Assembly (NCBI RefSeq): GCF_001458255.1
Contig: NZ_CYSB01000029.1
Location: forward strand, 124,001-188,000
Direction of reading: 5' to 3'
Length of the DNA: 64,000 nt
Source of the DNA: Thalassovita autumnalis
Lineage (GTDB): Bacteria > Pseudomonadota > Alphaproteobacteria > Rhodobacterales > Rhodobacteraceae
Below the pieces are notes generated by a model that worked only from the letters and a program-made list of their open reading frames with translations, searched no databases and was not told the origin of the DNA. The stretch's first letter is position 1. Every line of letters begins with the position of its first letter. Shown here piece after piece: positions 52,373 to 62,108 of the stretch. The position numbers and the translations under genes are program-made.

Positions 52373-53344
52373 ATGCCCGACCACCCCCATATGCCAGAGC
52401 CTAAAGGCCAAGTTTCGGATGCTGTCACAGGCAATTGGGTGGATCATCTGGCCCCGGCCTGGAGCCGCCCCTATCTGCGGCTCAGCCGGGCGGATCGCCC
52501 GATCGGGACATGGTTGCTGCTGCTGCCCTGCTGGTGGGGGCTGTTGCTGGCAATGCTACATGACGGTCAGGCGCGCTGGCACGATCTGTGGATCTTTGCC
52601 GGCTGTGCCATCGGCGCGTTTTTGATGCGCGGTGCGGGCTGTACCTGGAATGACATCACTGACCGCAAGTTTGACGCCGCGGTGGAACGTACCCGGTCGC
52701 GCCCCATCCCGTCGGGCCAGGTCTCGGTCCGTCAGGCGCTGGTCTGGATGGCGCTGCAATGCCTGATTTCGCTGGCCATCCTGCTGAGCTTCAACATGGC
52801 TGCGATCATCGCCGGCTTTGTCTCGGTTGTGCCGGTTGCGATCTATCCTTTTGCCAAACGGTTCACCTGGTGGCCGCAGGTGTTTCTGGGTGTCGCCTTT
52901 AACTGGGGGGCGCTGCTGGCTTGGGTTGCCCATACCGGGTCGCTGCATCCGGCGGCGGTCGTGCTTTACCTCAGCGGCATCGCCTGGACGCTGTTCTATG
53001 ACACGATCTATGCCCATCAGGACAAAGAGGATGACGCGCTGATAGGGGTCAAATCCACCGCCCGGCTGTTTGCCGAAGAAACCCCGAAATGGCTGAAACG
53101 GTTTTTGATCCTGTCGGTTCTGTTGATGGCTGCCGCGGTTGTGCTGGCGATGACGGGCGGGCAGGACACGCCGTTTGCCATTCTGGTGGCACTGCTGGCA
53201 CCCTGGGGGTTCGGTGCCCATATGGTCTGGCAAATGCTGCGGCTGGATACGGAAAACACCGCCGTTTGCCTACAGCTTTTCCGTTCAAACCGCGACACAG
53301 GGCTGATCACCTTGCTGTTTTTCGCCGGTGCGCTGCTGATTTGA
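52373..53344 (+). CDS. ubiA: 4-hydroxybenzoate polyprenyltransferase
   Basis: Inner-membrane prenyltransferase joining the polyprenyl tail to 4-hydroxybenzoate for ubiquinone. The 323 residues have about nine helices with the two aspartate-rich motifs: N-D-I-T-D-R-K-F-D near residue 100 and D-T-I-Y-A-H-Q-D near residue 212. ATG 52373 is preceded by GGAG within the divergent rsmE start region. The polyprenyl diphosphate synthase at 16.8-17.8 kb would supply the tail. Confidence 0.95.
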   Translation: MPDHPHMPEPKGQVSDAVTGNWVDHLAPAWSRPYLRLSRADRPIGTWLLLLPCWWGLLLAMLHDGQARWHDLWIFAGCAIGAFLMRGAGCTWNDITDRKFDAAVERTRSRPIPSGQVSVRQALVWMALQCLISLAILLSFNMAAIIAGFVSVVPVAIYPFAKRFTWWPQVFLGVAFNWGALLAWVAHTGSLHPAAVVLYLSGIAWTLFYDTIYAHQDKEDDALIGVKSTARLFAEETPKWLKRFLILSVLLMAAAVVLAMTGGQDTPFAILVALLAPWGFGAHMVWQMLRLDTENTAVCLQLFRSNRDTGLITLLFFAGALLI

Positions 53345-53404
53345 TTGCGATGTGGGGCGACGCGCCCTAAACATCTTGCGACCAAGACTAAATGACCGGA
53401 CGAC

Positions 53405-55372
53405 ATGCGACTGTCTTCGTATCTACTTATTGCGGCCCCTTTCGGCATCGCCGCCGCCCTGAGCGTTGCTGCCGCCGGCGGGATCGCGAACATCATCGAA
53501 GACAGCTCTGAGCTGTCGATCCGCAACGGACTGGACGACGCTGGCCTGACCTGGGCCGAAGTGCATGCCGATGGGTTGCAGGTGATCCTTACCGGCACCG
53601 CCCCCTCGGAGGCGCAGCGGTTCAAAGCGGTTTCAACCGCCGGCGGGCTGGTCGATGCAGCCCGTGTGATCGACCAGATGGATGTTGCCGACAGTGAGGC
53701 GCTTGCGCCGCCACGTTTCTCAATTGAGATCCTGCGCAACGATATGGGGCTGTCGCTGATCGGGTTGATCCCTGCGGGCACCGACCGCGCCGCCCTGATC
53801 GACGCGGTGCGCAAGATCACCGAAGATGGCAAAGTCTCCGACCTGTTGCAGACCGCCGATTACCCGGTGCCGAAAGGCTGGGACCGTTCGGTGGGGTACG
53901 CCATTGATGCGCTGCGCCTGCTGCCGCGTTCCAAAATCTCAATCGAGGCGGGTAAAGTTTCGATCACCGCGATGACCGACAGCGCTGAGGACCAGCGCAT
54001 GTTGGAACGTGAACTGACCCGTAAGGCGGATATGGAGTTGGTGCTGAACCTCTCAGCCCCGCGTCCGGTTCTGACCCCCTTCACCTTGCGGTTCCTGATC
54101 GAGGATGGCGCTGCGCGTTTTGATGCCTGTTCCGCAGACAGCGATGCCGCCGCCGCGCGTATCTTGACCGCCGCCAATGCCGCGGGTCTGACCAGCACCG
54201 CGCCCAGCTGTACTGTTGGCCTTGGCGTGCCCTCCCCACGTTGGGCTGAGGCGGCCGAAAAATCCATCGCTGCTTTGGCCGAAATTGGCGGTGGCACGGT
54301 CACCTTCAACGATGCGGATGTGTCCTTGGTGGCCGCGCTAGGCAGCGATCAGGCGCGGTTTGACCGGGTGATCGGTGAATTGGAAAACAGCCTGCCGCCG
54401 GTCTTCTCGCTGCATTCTGACCTGCCCCAGCCAGTGGCTGCGGAAGAGGTCACCGAAGCGCCGGAGTTCACAGCCACGCTTTCGCCTGAGGGGCAGGTGC
54501 AGCTGCGCGGGCGCATGGGCGGTGAACTGGCCCGCAACGCGGTCGAAAGCTTTGCTACCGCCCGTTTCGGCAGTGCCAGCGTCCATAACGCGGCCCGTCT
54601 GGATGAGGCGGTGCCGGCAAACTGGTCGCTGCGCGTTCTGGCCGGTCTTGAGGCATTGTCGCTGCTGTCAAACGGTGTGGTGATCGTGGCCCCTGACCTG
54701 ATCACCGTATCCGGCAACACAGGTCGCGAAGATGCTTCGGCCCGGATTGCAGGTTTTCTGGCGCAGAAGCTGGGGGAGACCCAGCGCTTTGATATCAAGG
54801 TCACCTATCTGGAAAAACTGGACCCGATCGCCTCGCTCCCCTCGCCCGAGGAATGTGAGATGCGGATCAACGATATCCTGAAAACCCGCAAAATCACCTT
54901 TGAGCCCGGCTCCGACACACCGGCGGCCTCCGCCCAGGCGGTGCTGGATGATATCGCCACGGTGCTGAAGGAATGTGGTGACGACATCAAGTTTGAGATC
55001 GGCGGCCACACCGACAGCCAGGGCCGTGAAAGCATGAACCAGGCGCTCAGCCAGGCCCGTGCCGCTGCCGTATTGACCGGCCTGCGTGAACGCCGCCTGC
55101 TGACCGCCGCCTACCGCGCCGTCGGCTATGGTGAGGCGCAGCCGATTGCCGATAACGACACCGAGGAAGGCCGCGAGGCCAACCGGCGCATTGAATTCAA
55201 GCTGATCCGGCCCGAAGCCAGCACGCCCGAGGGCAACAGCACATTGGATGCCGTTGCCGCAGATGCAGCCGCCAATGGCACCAGCGGTGACACCGCATCG
55301 GATGAGAGCCAACAAACAGAAGATACCCCGGCCACGGACGCGGCCGCTGAGACGACAAGCGAAGGGAACTGA
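53405..55372 (+). CDS. OmpA-family envelope protein with BON-like repeats
   Basis: A 655-residue exported protein: an N-terminal hydrophobic signal/anchor (residues 5-25), several beta-alpha-beta BON-like segments (about 40-100 and again near 145-470, less regular), and a C-terminal OmpA domain (about residues 495-605) with the peptidoglycan-binding G-G-H-T-D-S-Q-G and N-R-R-I-E-F. A Ser/Asp/Thr-rich acidic tail ends it. Such BON-OmpA proteins anchor the outer layer to peptidoglycan or form pores; the exact role is unknown. The next gene begins five bases later. Confidence 0.88.
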   Translation: MRLSSYLLIAAPFGIAAALSVAAAGGIANIIEDSSELSIRNGLDDAGLTWAEVHADGLQVILTGTAPSEAQRFKAVSTAGGLVDAARVIDQMDVADSEALAPPRFSIEILRNDMGLSLIGLIPAGTDRAALIDAVRKITEDGKVSDLLQTADYPVPKGWDRSVGYAIDALRLLPRSKISIEAGKVSITAMTDSAEDQRMLERELTRKADMELVLNLSAPRPVLTPFTLRFLIEDGAARFDACSADSDAAAARILTAANAAGLTSTAPSCTVGLGVPSPRWAEAAEKSIAALAEIGGGTVTFNDADVSLVAALGSDQARFDRVIGELENSLPPVFSLHSDLPQPVAAEEVTEAPEFTATLSPEGQVQLRGRMGGELARNAVESFATARFGSASVHNAARLDEAVPANWSLRVLAGLEALSLLSNGVVIVAPDLITVSGNTGREDASARIAGFLAQKLGETQRFDIKVTYLEKLDPIASLPSPEECEMRINDILKTRKITFEPGSDTPAASAQAVLDDIATVLKECGDDIKFEIGGHTDSQGRESMNQALSQARAAAVLTGLRERRLLTAAYRAVGYGEAQPIADNDTEEGREANRRIEFKLIRPEASTPEGNSTLDAVAADAAANGTSGDTASDESQQTEDTPATDAAAETTSEGN

Positions 55373-55377
55373 GCCTA

Positions 55378-55704
55378 ATGGAGCGCACTCAATTCATCAT
55401 GGCCACCGCGATCATCCTGTTTGTCGCCTTCTGCATGGGCTGGTTTGCCTATTGGCTGATCCATCGCTTCACCCAGGTGTCAAAATCCGACATTGGCGAA
55501 TTGGACCGGATGGCGCAGGAGCTGCATGAGGCGGAAGAGACCCGCGATCAGGCCATCACCTATCTGCAACAGCGTGAGGCCGAGCTGACCACCCAGCTGA
55601 GCCAGACCGAAGCGGAACTTTCCGCCACGATGGAAGGCCTACGCGAGGCCCGCCATGAGGCCGAAGAACTGCGCGCCTATATCGAGCGGACAAATCAGGG
55701 TTAA
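55378..55704 (+). CDS. Membrane-anchored coiled-coil protein
   Basis: A 108-residue protein with one hydrophobic helix near residues 8-30 and a charged coiled coil to the C-terminus (E-E-T-R-D-Q-A, Q-R-E-A-E-L, then A-E-L-S and R-E-A-R-H-E-A-E-E-L). It is five bases downstream of the OmpA-type gene and probably co-transcribed; it may pair with it at the envelope. Unknown family. Confidence 0.8.
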   Translation: MERTQFIMATAIILFVAFCMGWFAYWLIHRFTQVSKSDIGELDRMAQELHEAEETRDQAITYLQQREAELTTQLSQTEAELSATMEGLREARHEAEELRAYIERTNQG

Positions 55705-55732
55705 TCCCGAGTTCAGCAGCGAAAATTAGACA

Positions 55733-55755
55733 GGGCCGCACGACGCGGCCCTTTT
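55733..55755 (+). terminator. Terminator of the OmpA/coiled-coil unit
   Basis: Seven-bp stem GGGCCGC (55733-55739) with GCGGCCC (55745-55751), loop ACGAC, then TTTT. Confidence 0.75.
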
Positions 55756-55790
55756 GCGTTAATGCTCAGTGGCTGGAACACAGGCTAGGC

Positions 55791-56246
55791 TCACTCACCC
55801 TCGCCGCGCTCCAACCCGTCCAACTCATTCAGCAGGTCCAGCAACAGCTCCAGCTTCTCTTCGCCCATGTTGTTTTTCAGCCAGGCGTTCAGACGGCGGC
55901 TTTCCTGCAGGTTGTCCAGAATCAGCTGGCGCCCGGCATCGGTGATGCGGATCTGTTGTTTGCGCCGGTCGGTTGGGTGTGGTTTGCGGGTGATCATACC
56001 CTTGCCCTGCAGGGTCTGCAGGATCCGCGTCAGCGACGGCAGCAACAGGCAGGAATGCTCTGCAATCTCCGTCGGGTCCAGCACGCCGCGTTCTTCCAGC
56101 ACCCGCAAAACCCGCCATTGCTGTTCCGTTACTCCAGCATCGGCCAACATCTGACGGATCGGCCCCATGACCTTTTCTCGGGCCCGCAACAGCGCAATCG
56201 GCAAGGAGCGGTGGGTCAGGGGTGGCAGGGTGGCTTCAGTTTCCAT
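55791..56246 (-). CDS. hpaR: MarR-family regulator, HpaR-type
   Basis: A 151-residue MarR regulator. The winged helix is visible, with V-T-E-Q-Q-W-R-V-L-R-V-L-E near residue 40, the recognition helix L-L-L-P-S-L-T-R-I-L near residue 67 and the wing R-K-P-H-P-T-D-R-R-K near residue 87. It matches the HpaR branch (homoprotocatechuate catabolism), whose ligands are aromatic acids. Divergent from the FAD oxidoreductase gene and close to a flavoprotein monooxygenase, whose promoter has palindromes that could be its operator. No hpa ring-cleavage genes are in view. Confidence 0.85.
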   Translation of the reverse strand: METEATLPPLTHRSLPIALLRAREKVMGPIRQMLADAGVTEQQWRVLRVLEERGVLDPTEIAEHSCLLLPSLTRILQTLQGKGMITRKPHPTDRRKQQIRITDAGRQLILDNLQESRRLNAWLKNNMGEEKLELLLDLLNELDGLERGEGE

Positions 56247-56447
56247 ACGGGCGGAGCGCCTCCGATTGTCGCGGTCTATGATCTTAAGGGTTGTGACTTT
56301 AACCCGGATTTTCTTATCACGTTAAGCAAATCTTTGCATCAGGCCAAGTTGATCCTGCGCCCGCAATTCCCCGGTGCTGACATCGCGCCGCCTGCATGCA
56401 TATTGAGTGAGCGATAAAGGGCGGTGGCGCCAGTGAAAGGACACGGG

Positions 56448-57848
56448 ATGATCAATGAGCTAGCAGCGCTGGTGGGCGAAGCAAATGTGATGCAGGGCGA
56501 AGACATGGCACGTTGGTCCAGCGACTGGACCGGGGCGTATCGATTCAGCCCGCTGGCCGTTGTGCGCCCCGGCTCCACCGCCGAGGTTGCTGCCGTCGTG
56601 AAATGGGCCAATGAAACCGACACCACAATTGTCCCGGTGTCCGGCAACACGGGTCTGGCCGGGGGCACCCGTGCAGACGGCGCCGTAATGCTGTCCCTTG
56701 ACCGGATGAACCAGATCCGGGATCTGCGCCCCGAGGCCCGGGTGGCGATTGTGGAGGCCGGGGTGATCCTGTCCAACCTGCATGACGCGGCGGATGCGGT
56801 CGATATGATCTTCCCGCTGACCTTTGGCGCCAAAGGCTCGGCCATGATCGGCGGTTGCCTGTCGACCAATGCCGGGGGTTCGAACGTGCTGCGCTATGGC
56901 AACACGCGAGATCTGGTGTTGGGGATTGAGGCCGTGATGCCCACCGGTGAGGTGGTTGAGATCATGAGCGAACTGCACAAGGACAACTCGGGCTATAATC
57001 TGAAACACCTGCTGATCGGCGCCGAGGGCACATTGGGCATCATCACCGCCGCAGTGCTGAAACTGCACCCGAAACCCGGCGCCTATGCCACTGCGATGGT
57101 GGCAACCCCGTCGCTGGATGAGGCGCTGGTGCTTTTGAACCGCCTGCAGGAGGCAACGGGCGGCGCTGTTGAGGCTTTTGAATACATGCCTCGCCGTCAC
57201 ATTGAGGTGCATCAGCAGATCAACCCAAGCGCCCGCGAACCGTTTGAGACGCCGCAAGACATCAACATTCTGGTCGAGGTAGGCGCCACCGCCCCGCGTG
57301 ACTGCACGGTGGGCAAAGACGGGCAAACCCCAATCGCGGCCTATCTGGAGGAAACCCTGATGGCCATGTTCGAAGAGGGCATGCTGCTGGATGCTGTGGT
57401 TGCGCAGAGCGAAGCGCAGCGTCAGGAAATGTGGGAACGGCGCGAGGCCTCGGCAGAGATTGCCATGTCGCGCAAACCCTTCATCGCCAATGACATCGCT
57501 GTGCCGCTGGACAAGGTGGCGCCTTTCCTCAAAACCATGGCGCAGCGCTTGCCGGAACTGGATCCGGCGGCCGAGGAAATTGTGGTGGCCCATCTGGGCG
57601 ACGGCAATGTGCACTATACCGTCTGGCAGTCGTCCGAGGATGCCGCATTGCGTGATAGCATCATGGAAGCGGTCGAAGATGTGGCGCTAAGCTTTGGCGG
57701 GTCCTTTTCGGCCGAACACGGCATCGGCACCTCCAAGCTGCCGTCGATGCAACGGCGCAAGAACCCCGCCGCAATTGCCGCCATGAAGGCGATCAAGGCG
57801 GCGCTTGATCCCAAGGGGATTTTGAACCCCGGCAAGCTGCTGCCGTGA
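56448..57848 (+). CDS. FAD-linked oxidoreductase, D-2-hydroxy acid dehydrogenase type
   Basis: A 466-residue FAD_binding_4 / FAD-oxidase_C enzyme. The FAD pyrophosphate motif G-N-T-G-L-A-G-G near residue 70 and the L-S-T-N-A-G-G near residue 140 form the FAD pocket; the C-terminal G-D-G-N-V-H-Y near residue 385 supplies the substrate-site His. Relatives oxidise D-lactate, glycolate or D-2-hydroxyglutarate and pass electrons onward; which one this uses cannot be told. ATG 56448 has AAAGGA upstream; GTG 56424 would add eight residues. Near hpaR. Confidence 0.9.
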   Translation: MINELAALVGEANVMQGEDMARWSSDWTGAYRFSPLAVVRPGSTAEVAAVVKWANETDTTIVPVSGNTGLAGGTRADGAVMLSLDRMNQIRDLRPEARVAIVEAGVILSNLHDAADAVDMIFPLTFGAKGSAMIGGCLSTNAGGSNVLRYGNTRDLVLGIEAVMPTGEVVEIMSELHKDNSGYNLKHLLIGAEGTLGIITAAVLKLHPKPGAYATAMVATPSLDEALVLLNRLQEATGGAVEAFEYMPRRHIEVHQQINPSAREPFETPQDINILVEVGATAPRDCTVGKDGQTPIAAYLEETLMAMFEEGMLLDAVVAQSEAQRQEMWERREASAEIAMSRKPFIANDIAVPLDKVAPFLKTMAQRLPELDPAAEEIVVAHLGDGNVHYTVWQSSEDAALRDSIMEAVEDVALSFGGSFSAEHGIGTSKLPSMQRRKNPAAIAAMKAIKAALDPKGILNPGKLLP

Positions 57849-57868
57849 CCCCTGCGCGCAAGATTTAG

Positions 57869-57898
57869 TTGACTGCGTCAATTAACATGTGAATTAAT
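57869..57898 (+). promoter_or_regulatory. Promoter with overlapping palindromes before the FAD monooxygenase
   Basis: A -35 TTGACT (57869-57874) and a -10 AATTAA (57892-57897) at 17-bp spacing. TTGAC-TGC-GTCAA (57869-57881) is a perfect inverted repeat over the -35, and ATTAA-N8-TTAAT (57881-57898) spans the -10. Possible binding sites for a MarR-type regulator such as the nearby HpaR. Confidence 0.55.
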
Positions 57899-57955
57899 CA
57901 GCGCAGACCAGACGGTTTTGAAGACCGCGAAAAGGCAGACGAAAGGAATGCGCTG

Positions 57956-59242
57956 ATGACCCAACCCTTAGTGATGATTGCCGGTGGCGGCATCGGTGGC
58001 CTGTCTGTTGCGCTGACCCTCACGCAGATCGGTGTGCCCTGTGTGGTGTTTGAGGCGGTGCCTGAGCTGAAGCCGCTAGGCGTCGGCATCAACCTGCAGC
58101 CCAACGCGGTGCGTGAGCTTTATGATCTGGGCATCGGCGCCGAGGATCTGGATCAGGTCGGCGTGCCCACCAAGGAATGGGCGCTGGTTGGCCGCAACGG
58201 CAATGACATCTACGCCGAACCACGCGGCCTGCTGGCTGGCTACAACTGGCCACAATACGCCGTGCATCGCGGCGAATTTCACATGCTGCTCTACCGCAAA
58301 CTGGTGGAACGTGCGGGCGAAGGTGTCGTGCGGCTGGGTCAGCGGGTTGTGGGCTATGAAAACAACGCAGATGGATCGTTAACTGCGATCATCGAACAAC
58401 GCGATGGCACCACCTTGCGCGAAACTGGCACCTTGCTGATCGGCTCTGACGGCATCCACTCCCGCGTGCGGGCACAGATGCATCCCGACCAGCCGCCGAT
58501 CCAGTGGGGTGGCATTGTCATGTGGCGCGGCACCACTTTGGCCAAGCCGCATCGCACCGGTTCGTCCTTCCTTGGACTTGGCAGTGACAAGCACCGGATG
58601 GTGATCTACCCGATCTCCTACCCTGATCCTGACACCGGTCTGGCCTGGATCAACTGGATTGCCGAGATCACGTTGGAGGACACCGAAGGCTATGACGTCT
58701 CCAGCTGGTTCCGCCAGGCGGAACTTGATGAGTTCAAACATCATTTCGATGGCTGGACCTATGACTGGATGGATGTGCCAGCGCTGCTGAATGGCTCCAC
58801 CGTGGCCTATGAAAACCCGATGATTGACCGCGATCCGGTGCCTTTCTGGGTAGATGGCGCGGCTTGTCTGATGGGGGACGCGGCCCATGCGATGTATCCA
58901 ACGGGGTCAAACGGCGCCAGTCAGGCGGTGATTGATGCGCGCGAACTGGGCATCGCGATGCTGGAACATGGCGTGACACGGGCAGCGGTGCAGGCGTTTA
59001 ATGACAAACTCTGCGGTCCGGTGTCAGAGCTGATCCTGCGCAATCGCGGTGCTGGTCCCTTTGGTCTGCTGAATATGGTGGAGGACCGCTGCGGTGGCGA
59101 GTTTGACGATATCGACACGGTGATCCCAGCCGCCGAACGGGCCGAGTTCATGGCCAAATACAAATCCGCAGCAGGCTTTGCGATTGAGACGCTGAACAAC
59201 GCGCCCCGCATGATTGCCGAAGGGGCGCAGGTAAAACTGTAA
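57956..59242 (+). CDS. FAD-dependent monooxygenase
   Basis: A 428-residue class-A flavoprotein hydroxylase. The N-terminal I-A-G-G-G-I-G-G-L near residue 8 binds the ADP part of FAD, I-G-S-D-G-I-H-S-R near residue 162 is the DG fingerprint, and G-D-A-A-H-A-M-Y-P near residue 305 is the C-terminal GD motif. NAD(P)H-dependent aromatic hydroxylation is expected; its closest general type is salicylate hydroxylase/PhzS-like. The substrate is unknown. It has its own promoter with operator-like palindromes. Terminator shared with hemC downstream. Confidence 0.9.
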   Translation: MTQPLVMIAGGGIGGLSVALTLTQIGVPCVVFEAVPELKPLGVGINLQPNAVRELYDLGIGAEDLDQVGVPTKEWALVGRNGNDIYAEPRGLLAGYNWPQYAVHRGEFHMLLYRKLVERAGEGVVRLGQRVVGYENNADGSLTAIIEQRDGTTLRETGTLLIGSDGIHSRVRAQMHPDQPPIQWGGIVMWRGTTLAKPHRTGSSFLGLGSDKHRMVIYPISYPDPDTGLAWINWIAEITLEDTEGYDVSSWFRQAELDEFKHHFDGWTYDWMDVPALLNGSTVAYENPMIDRDPVPFWVDGAACLMGDAAHAMYPTGSNGASQAVIDARELGIAMLEHGVTRAAVQAFNDKLCGPVSELILRNRGAGPFGLLNMVEDRCGGEFDDIDTVIPAAERAEFMAKYKSAAGFAIETLNNAPRMIAEGAQVKL

Positions 59243-59280
59243 ACGGGCCGACACAGACGCCTTGGGCCTCTGCGACAAAC

Positions 59281-59310
59281 AAAAAAGGGCGGGGTCTCCC
59301 CCGCCCTTTG
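59281..59310. terminator. Bidirectional terminator between the monooxygenase and hemC
   Basis: Perfect 11-bp stem AAAGGGCGGGG/CCCCGCCCTTT (59284-59309) with a TCTC loop; six A's upstream give a T6 run for hemC on the minus strand. Confidence 0.85.
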
Positions 59311-59325
59311 TCATTCTTGCCTGGC

Positions 59326-60285
59326 TTAACTACGCCAGCTGAAGAAATCCGGCCCCGCCTGCGCCAGCATATCCTTGGCCATCGCCTTGCCCAGCGCCTC
59401 CCCGTCGGAGATGGCGCAGGTACGCTCATCGCGGATCACCTCGGACCCGTCAGGGCGCAGCACTTCGCCGCGCAACCGCAGTTGACCGCCTTCCAACGTC
59501 GCCAGACCCGCAATCGGGGTTTCGCAGGAACCGTCCAATGCGGCCAGAAACGCGCGTTCGGCCGCCAGACGCTGGCCGGTTTCTGCGTGATGCAGTGCCG
59601 CCAGCATTTCGCCCGCACGATCGTCATTCTCACGCCGTTCGATCCCGATGGTGCCCTGCGCGATGGCGGGCAGCATATCCTCAGGGTCAATGGCGGAGCG
59701 CGCCACATCCGCCTTGCCCAATCGGTTCAAGCCAGCCTTGGCAAGGAAGGTTGCCTCCGCCACGCCATCCTCCAGCTTTTTCAGACGGGTCTGCACGTTG
59801 CCACGGAACTCCACCACTTTCAGATGTGGGAACCGGTTCAGCAGCTGGGCACGACGGCGCAGCGAAGAAGAGCCGACAACCGCGCCCTCGGGCAGATCCT
59901 GCAGGCTTTCATATTTCAGCGAGACAAAAGCATCGCGCACGTCTTCACGCGGCAGGAAGGTGTCCAGCACCAGCCCTTTGGGCTGTTCCACCGGCATGTC
60001 CTTGGTCGAATGCACCGCAATGTCGATGCCACCATCCAGCATGGATTGCTCAATCTCTTTGGTGAACAACCCCTTGCCGCCCAAGGTTTTCAGCGGCGTA
60101 TCCGTTTTGATCAGCGCCATGTCATCGCCAGTGGTTTTGATCACCACCACCTCAAAGGCCGCCTCAGGCAGATCATAAGCCGCCATCAGGCGATCGCGGG
60201 TCTCATAGGCCTGCGCCAGTGCCAGTGGCGAGCCTCGGGTGCCAATTTTCAAGGGCGATGCGGGGGTGGGCAATGTCAAAGTCAT
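59326..60285 (-). CDS. hemC: Hydroxymethylbilane synthase
   Basis: Polymerises four porphobilinogens into hydroxymethylbilane in tetrapyrrole synthesis. 319 residues. The H-S-x-K-D motif (A-V-H-S-T-K-D-M-P) is near residue 89, the R-R-x-Q-L region near residue 137, and the dipyrromethane cofactor Cys in G-S-C-E-T-P near residue 246. The start is ATG 60285 (M-T-L-T-L-P); 69 in-frame codons upstream are not supported. Divergent from hemE, so both are likely controlled from the 142-bp gap. Confidence 0.96.
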   Translation of the reverse strand: MTLTLPTPASPLKIGTRGSPLALAQAYETRDRLMAAYDLPEAAFEVVVIKTTGDDMALIKTDTPLKTLGGKGLFTKEIEQSMLDGGIDIAVHSTKDMPVEQPKGLVLDTFLPREDVRDAFVSLKYESLQDLPEGAVVGSSSLRRRAQLLNRFPHLKVVEFRGNVQTRLKKLEDGVAEATFLAKAGLNRLGKADVARSAIDPEDMLPAIAQGTIGIERRENDDRAGEMLAALHHAETGQRLAAERAFLAALDGSCETPIAGLATLEGGQLRLRGEVLRPDGSEVIRDERTCAISDGEALGKAMAKDMLAQAGPDFFSWRS

Positions 60286-60427
60286 GGCCGAAGCCTTAGC
60301 CCCAGCCGCCGCCTCGCGCAAGCATTGGCCACAGTGCGGGCCTGCGGCCTTTGGTTGCGGCGCCACAGCAAGCCTTGACAACGGCGCCCCGGCAATGGAC
60401 CAACCGTTCAAGCGAAAGGAAGCCGAC

Positions 60428-61474
60428 ATGTCCGAGCCACACGTACCGCAAAAGAAAATCCTGCGCGCCCTTGCGGGCGAAACCCTGCCCACGCCGCCGA
60501 TCTGGATGATGCGTCAGGCGGGCCGCTATCTGCCCGAATACCGCGCCACCCGCGCTCAGGCCGGTGACTTCCTGTCGCTGTGCTACAACAGCGAACTGGC
60601 CGCTGAGGTGACCCTGCAGCCGATCCGCCGCTATGGCTTTGACGCGGCGATCCTGTTTGCCGACATCCTGCTGTTGCCGCAGGCCCTAGGCGCGGATCTG
60701 TGGTTCGTGACTGGTGAGGGTCCGCGTCTGTCTACCACCACCACCGCCGATCAACTGGCCGCGCTGAAGGGCAAGGACGACATTCATGAGGTGCTGAATC
60801 CGGTGTATGACACCGTATCAATCCTCAGCCGCGAATTGCCGCGTGAGACCACTTTGATCGGTTTCGCCGGCGCACCCTGGACTGTGGCCACCTATATGAT
60901 CGCCGGTCGCGGCACCAAGGATCAGGGCCCTGCCCATGCACTGAAAGATGAAAACCGCGCTGTGTTCGAGGGCCTTCTGGACCTGCTGACCGAAGGCACC
61001 ATCGAATATCTGTCCAAACAGATTGAGGCTGGTGCCGAAGTGGTGAAGCTGTTCGACAGCTGGGCCGGTTCACTGAAAGGCGCGGACTTCCAGAAATACG
61101 CGCTGGAGCCTGCAAAACGCATCATTGCCGCCATCAAGGAACGCCACCCCGGTGTGCCCGTGATTGCCTTCCCGCGCGAAGCGGGCGACGGCTACATCGG
61201 CTTTGCCAAGGCCACCGGCGCAGATTGTGTTGCCGTCGACAACTCGGTCTCGGCCGAATGGGTTGCGGAACATGTGCAGGTGGATGGCTGTGTGCAGGGC
61301 AACCTGGCCTCGCGCCATATGGTGACCGGCGGGCAGGACCTGATCGATGACACCCGCCGCATCGTGAAGGCGCTTGGCAACGGGCCGCATATCTTCAACT
61401 TGGGCCATGGCATCACACCGGATGCCGATCCTGAGAATGTGCAACTGATGATCGATACCGTGCGCAACGGGTAA
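60428..61474 (+). CDS. hemE: Uroporphyrinogen decarboxylase
   Basis: Decarboxylates uroporphyrinogen III to coproporphyrinogen III. The 348-residue length is normal. [12 protein letters not shown] near residue 22 is the family signature; the G-F-A-G-A-P-W-T motif is near residue 144. ATG 60428 with AAAGGAAG is favoured over 63 in-frame upstream codons. The TTGACA at 60375-60380 could be its -35. Functional partner of the divergent hemC. Confidence 0.96.
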   Translation: MSEPHVPQKKILRALAGETLPTPPIWMMRQAGRYLPEYRATRAQAGDFLSLCYNSELAAEVTLQPIRRYGFDAAILFADILLLPQALGADLWFVTGEGPRLSTTTTADQLAALKGKDDIHEVLNPVYDTVSILSRELPRETTLIGFAGAPWTVATYMIAGRGTKDQGPAHALKDENRAVFEGLLDLLTEGTIEYLSKQIEAGAEVVKLFDSWAGSLKGADFQKYALEPAKRIIAAIKERHPGVPVIAFPREAGDGYIGFAKATGADCVAVDNSVSAEWVAEHVQVDGCVQGNLASRHMVTGGQDLIDDTRRIVKALGNGPHIFNLGHGITPDADPENVQLMIDTVRNG

Positions 61475-61498
61475 CGCCCGCACATTGGCAAAGGTTTA

Positions 61499-61522
61499 GG
61501 GGCGCTTTGGGCGCCCCTTTTA
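61499..61522 (+). terminator. Terminator of hemE
   Basis: Stem GGGGCGC (61499-61505) / GCGCCCC (61511-61517), 5-nt loop, then TTTT. Confidence 0.8.
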
Positions 61523-61523
61523 G

Positions 61524-62012
61524 TTAGGCAATCCAGCGCAGCAACAGGCCCGCCAGATAAAGACCCAAACCAAAGCTGAGGTGACCAACGAGGCTGCGTG
61601 CCCGCGCTGCCCAGGGGTGCGGTAGGTTTGCGGCGGCAATTCCAAACCCAAAGGCGGGCTGCATCACACATAGCGGCATCACCACCGTCACAGCCCCAAA
61701 GGCCAAGGCCGCAAGCGGTTCAGGCAGCGCCAACCAGCTAAAGCCGGTGAATGTGAGAAACGCGATCCCAAACACCACCCCCACGCCATAATGTGCGACC
61801 TGACCCAGTGCCGCCTCACCGCGTATCTGCGCCGCCTGACCAATATTGTCATGCAGGAACGTGCCCCGCGTCATGTGGCCCAGCCAACGGCCCAACATCG
61901 CATAATTGCGACGCGGCAGCCCCAACAGCCGGGCCTCTGCCCATTCCCAGCCATCCATTGTGATGGTCGCCACGGTCCCGAGCGCCGCACCATATCCCCA
62001 AAGCTCTTCCAT
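61524..62012 (-). CDS. DUF2938-type membrane protein
   Basis: A 162-residue protein with about four hydrophobic helices. The G-A-A-L-G-T-V-A-T-I-T-M-D-G-W-E near its start and the H-Y-G-V-G-V-V-F-G near residue 95 match the DUF2938 family, function unknown. ATG 62012 with AGAGG upstream is chosen. Divergent from the broken MerR gene, 96 bp apart; such a pair is likely a regulator and its target. Confidence 0.8.
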   Translation of the reverse strand: MEELWGYGAALGTVATITMDGWEWAEARLLGLPRRNYAMLGRWLGHMTRGTFLHDNIGQAAQIRGEAALGQVAHYGVGVVFGIAFLTFTGFSWLALPEPLAALAFGAVTVVMPLCVMQPAFGFGIAAANLPHPWAARARSLVGHLSFGLGLYLAGLLLRWIA

Positions 62013-62108
62013 CTGTTCTGCCTCTTGCAAAATGATCAACTGGCGGCGATCCTGCCAACTCAAGCCGACTTGAGGTCAAGTGACGAAACCCAATTCCCGT
62101 GAGGCGCA

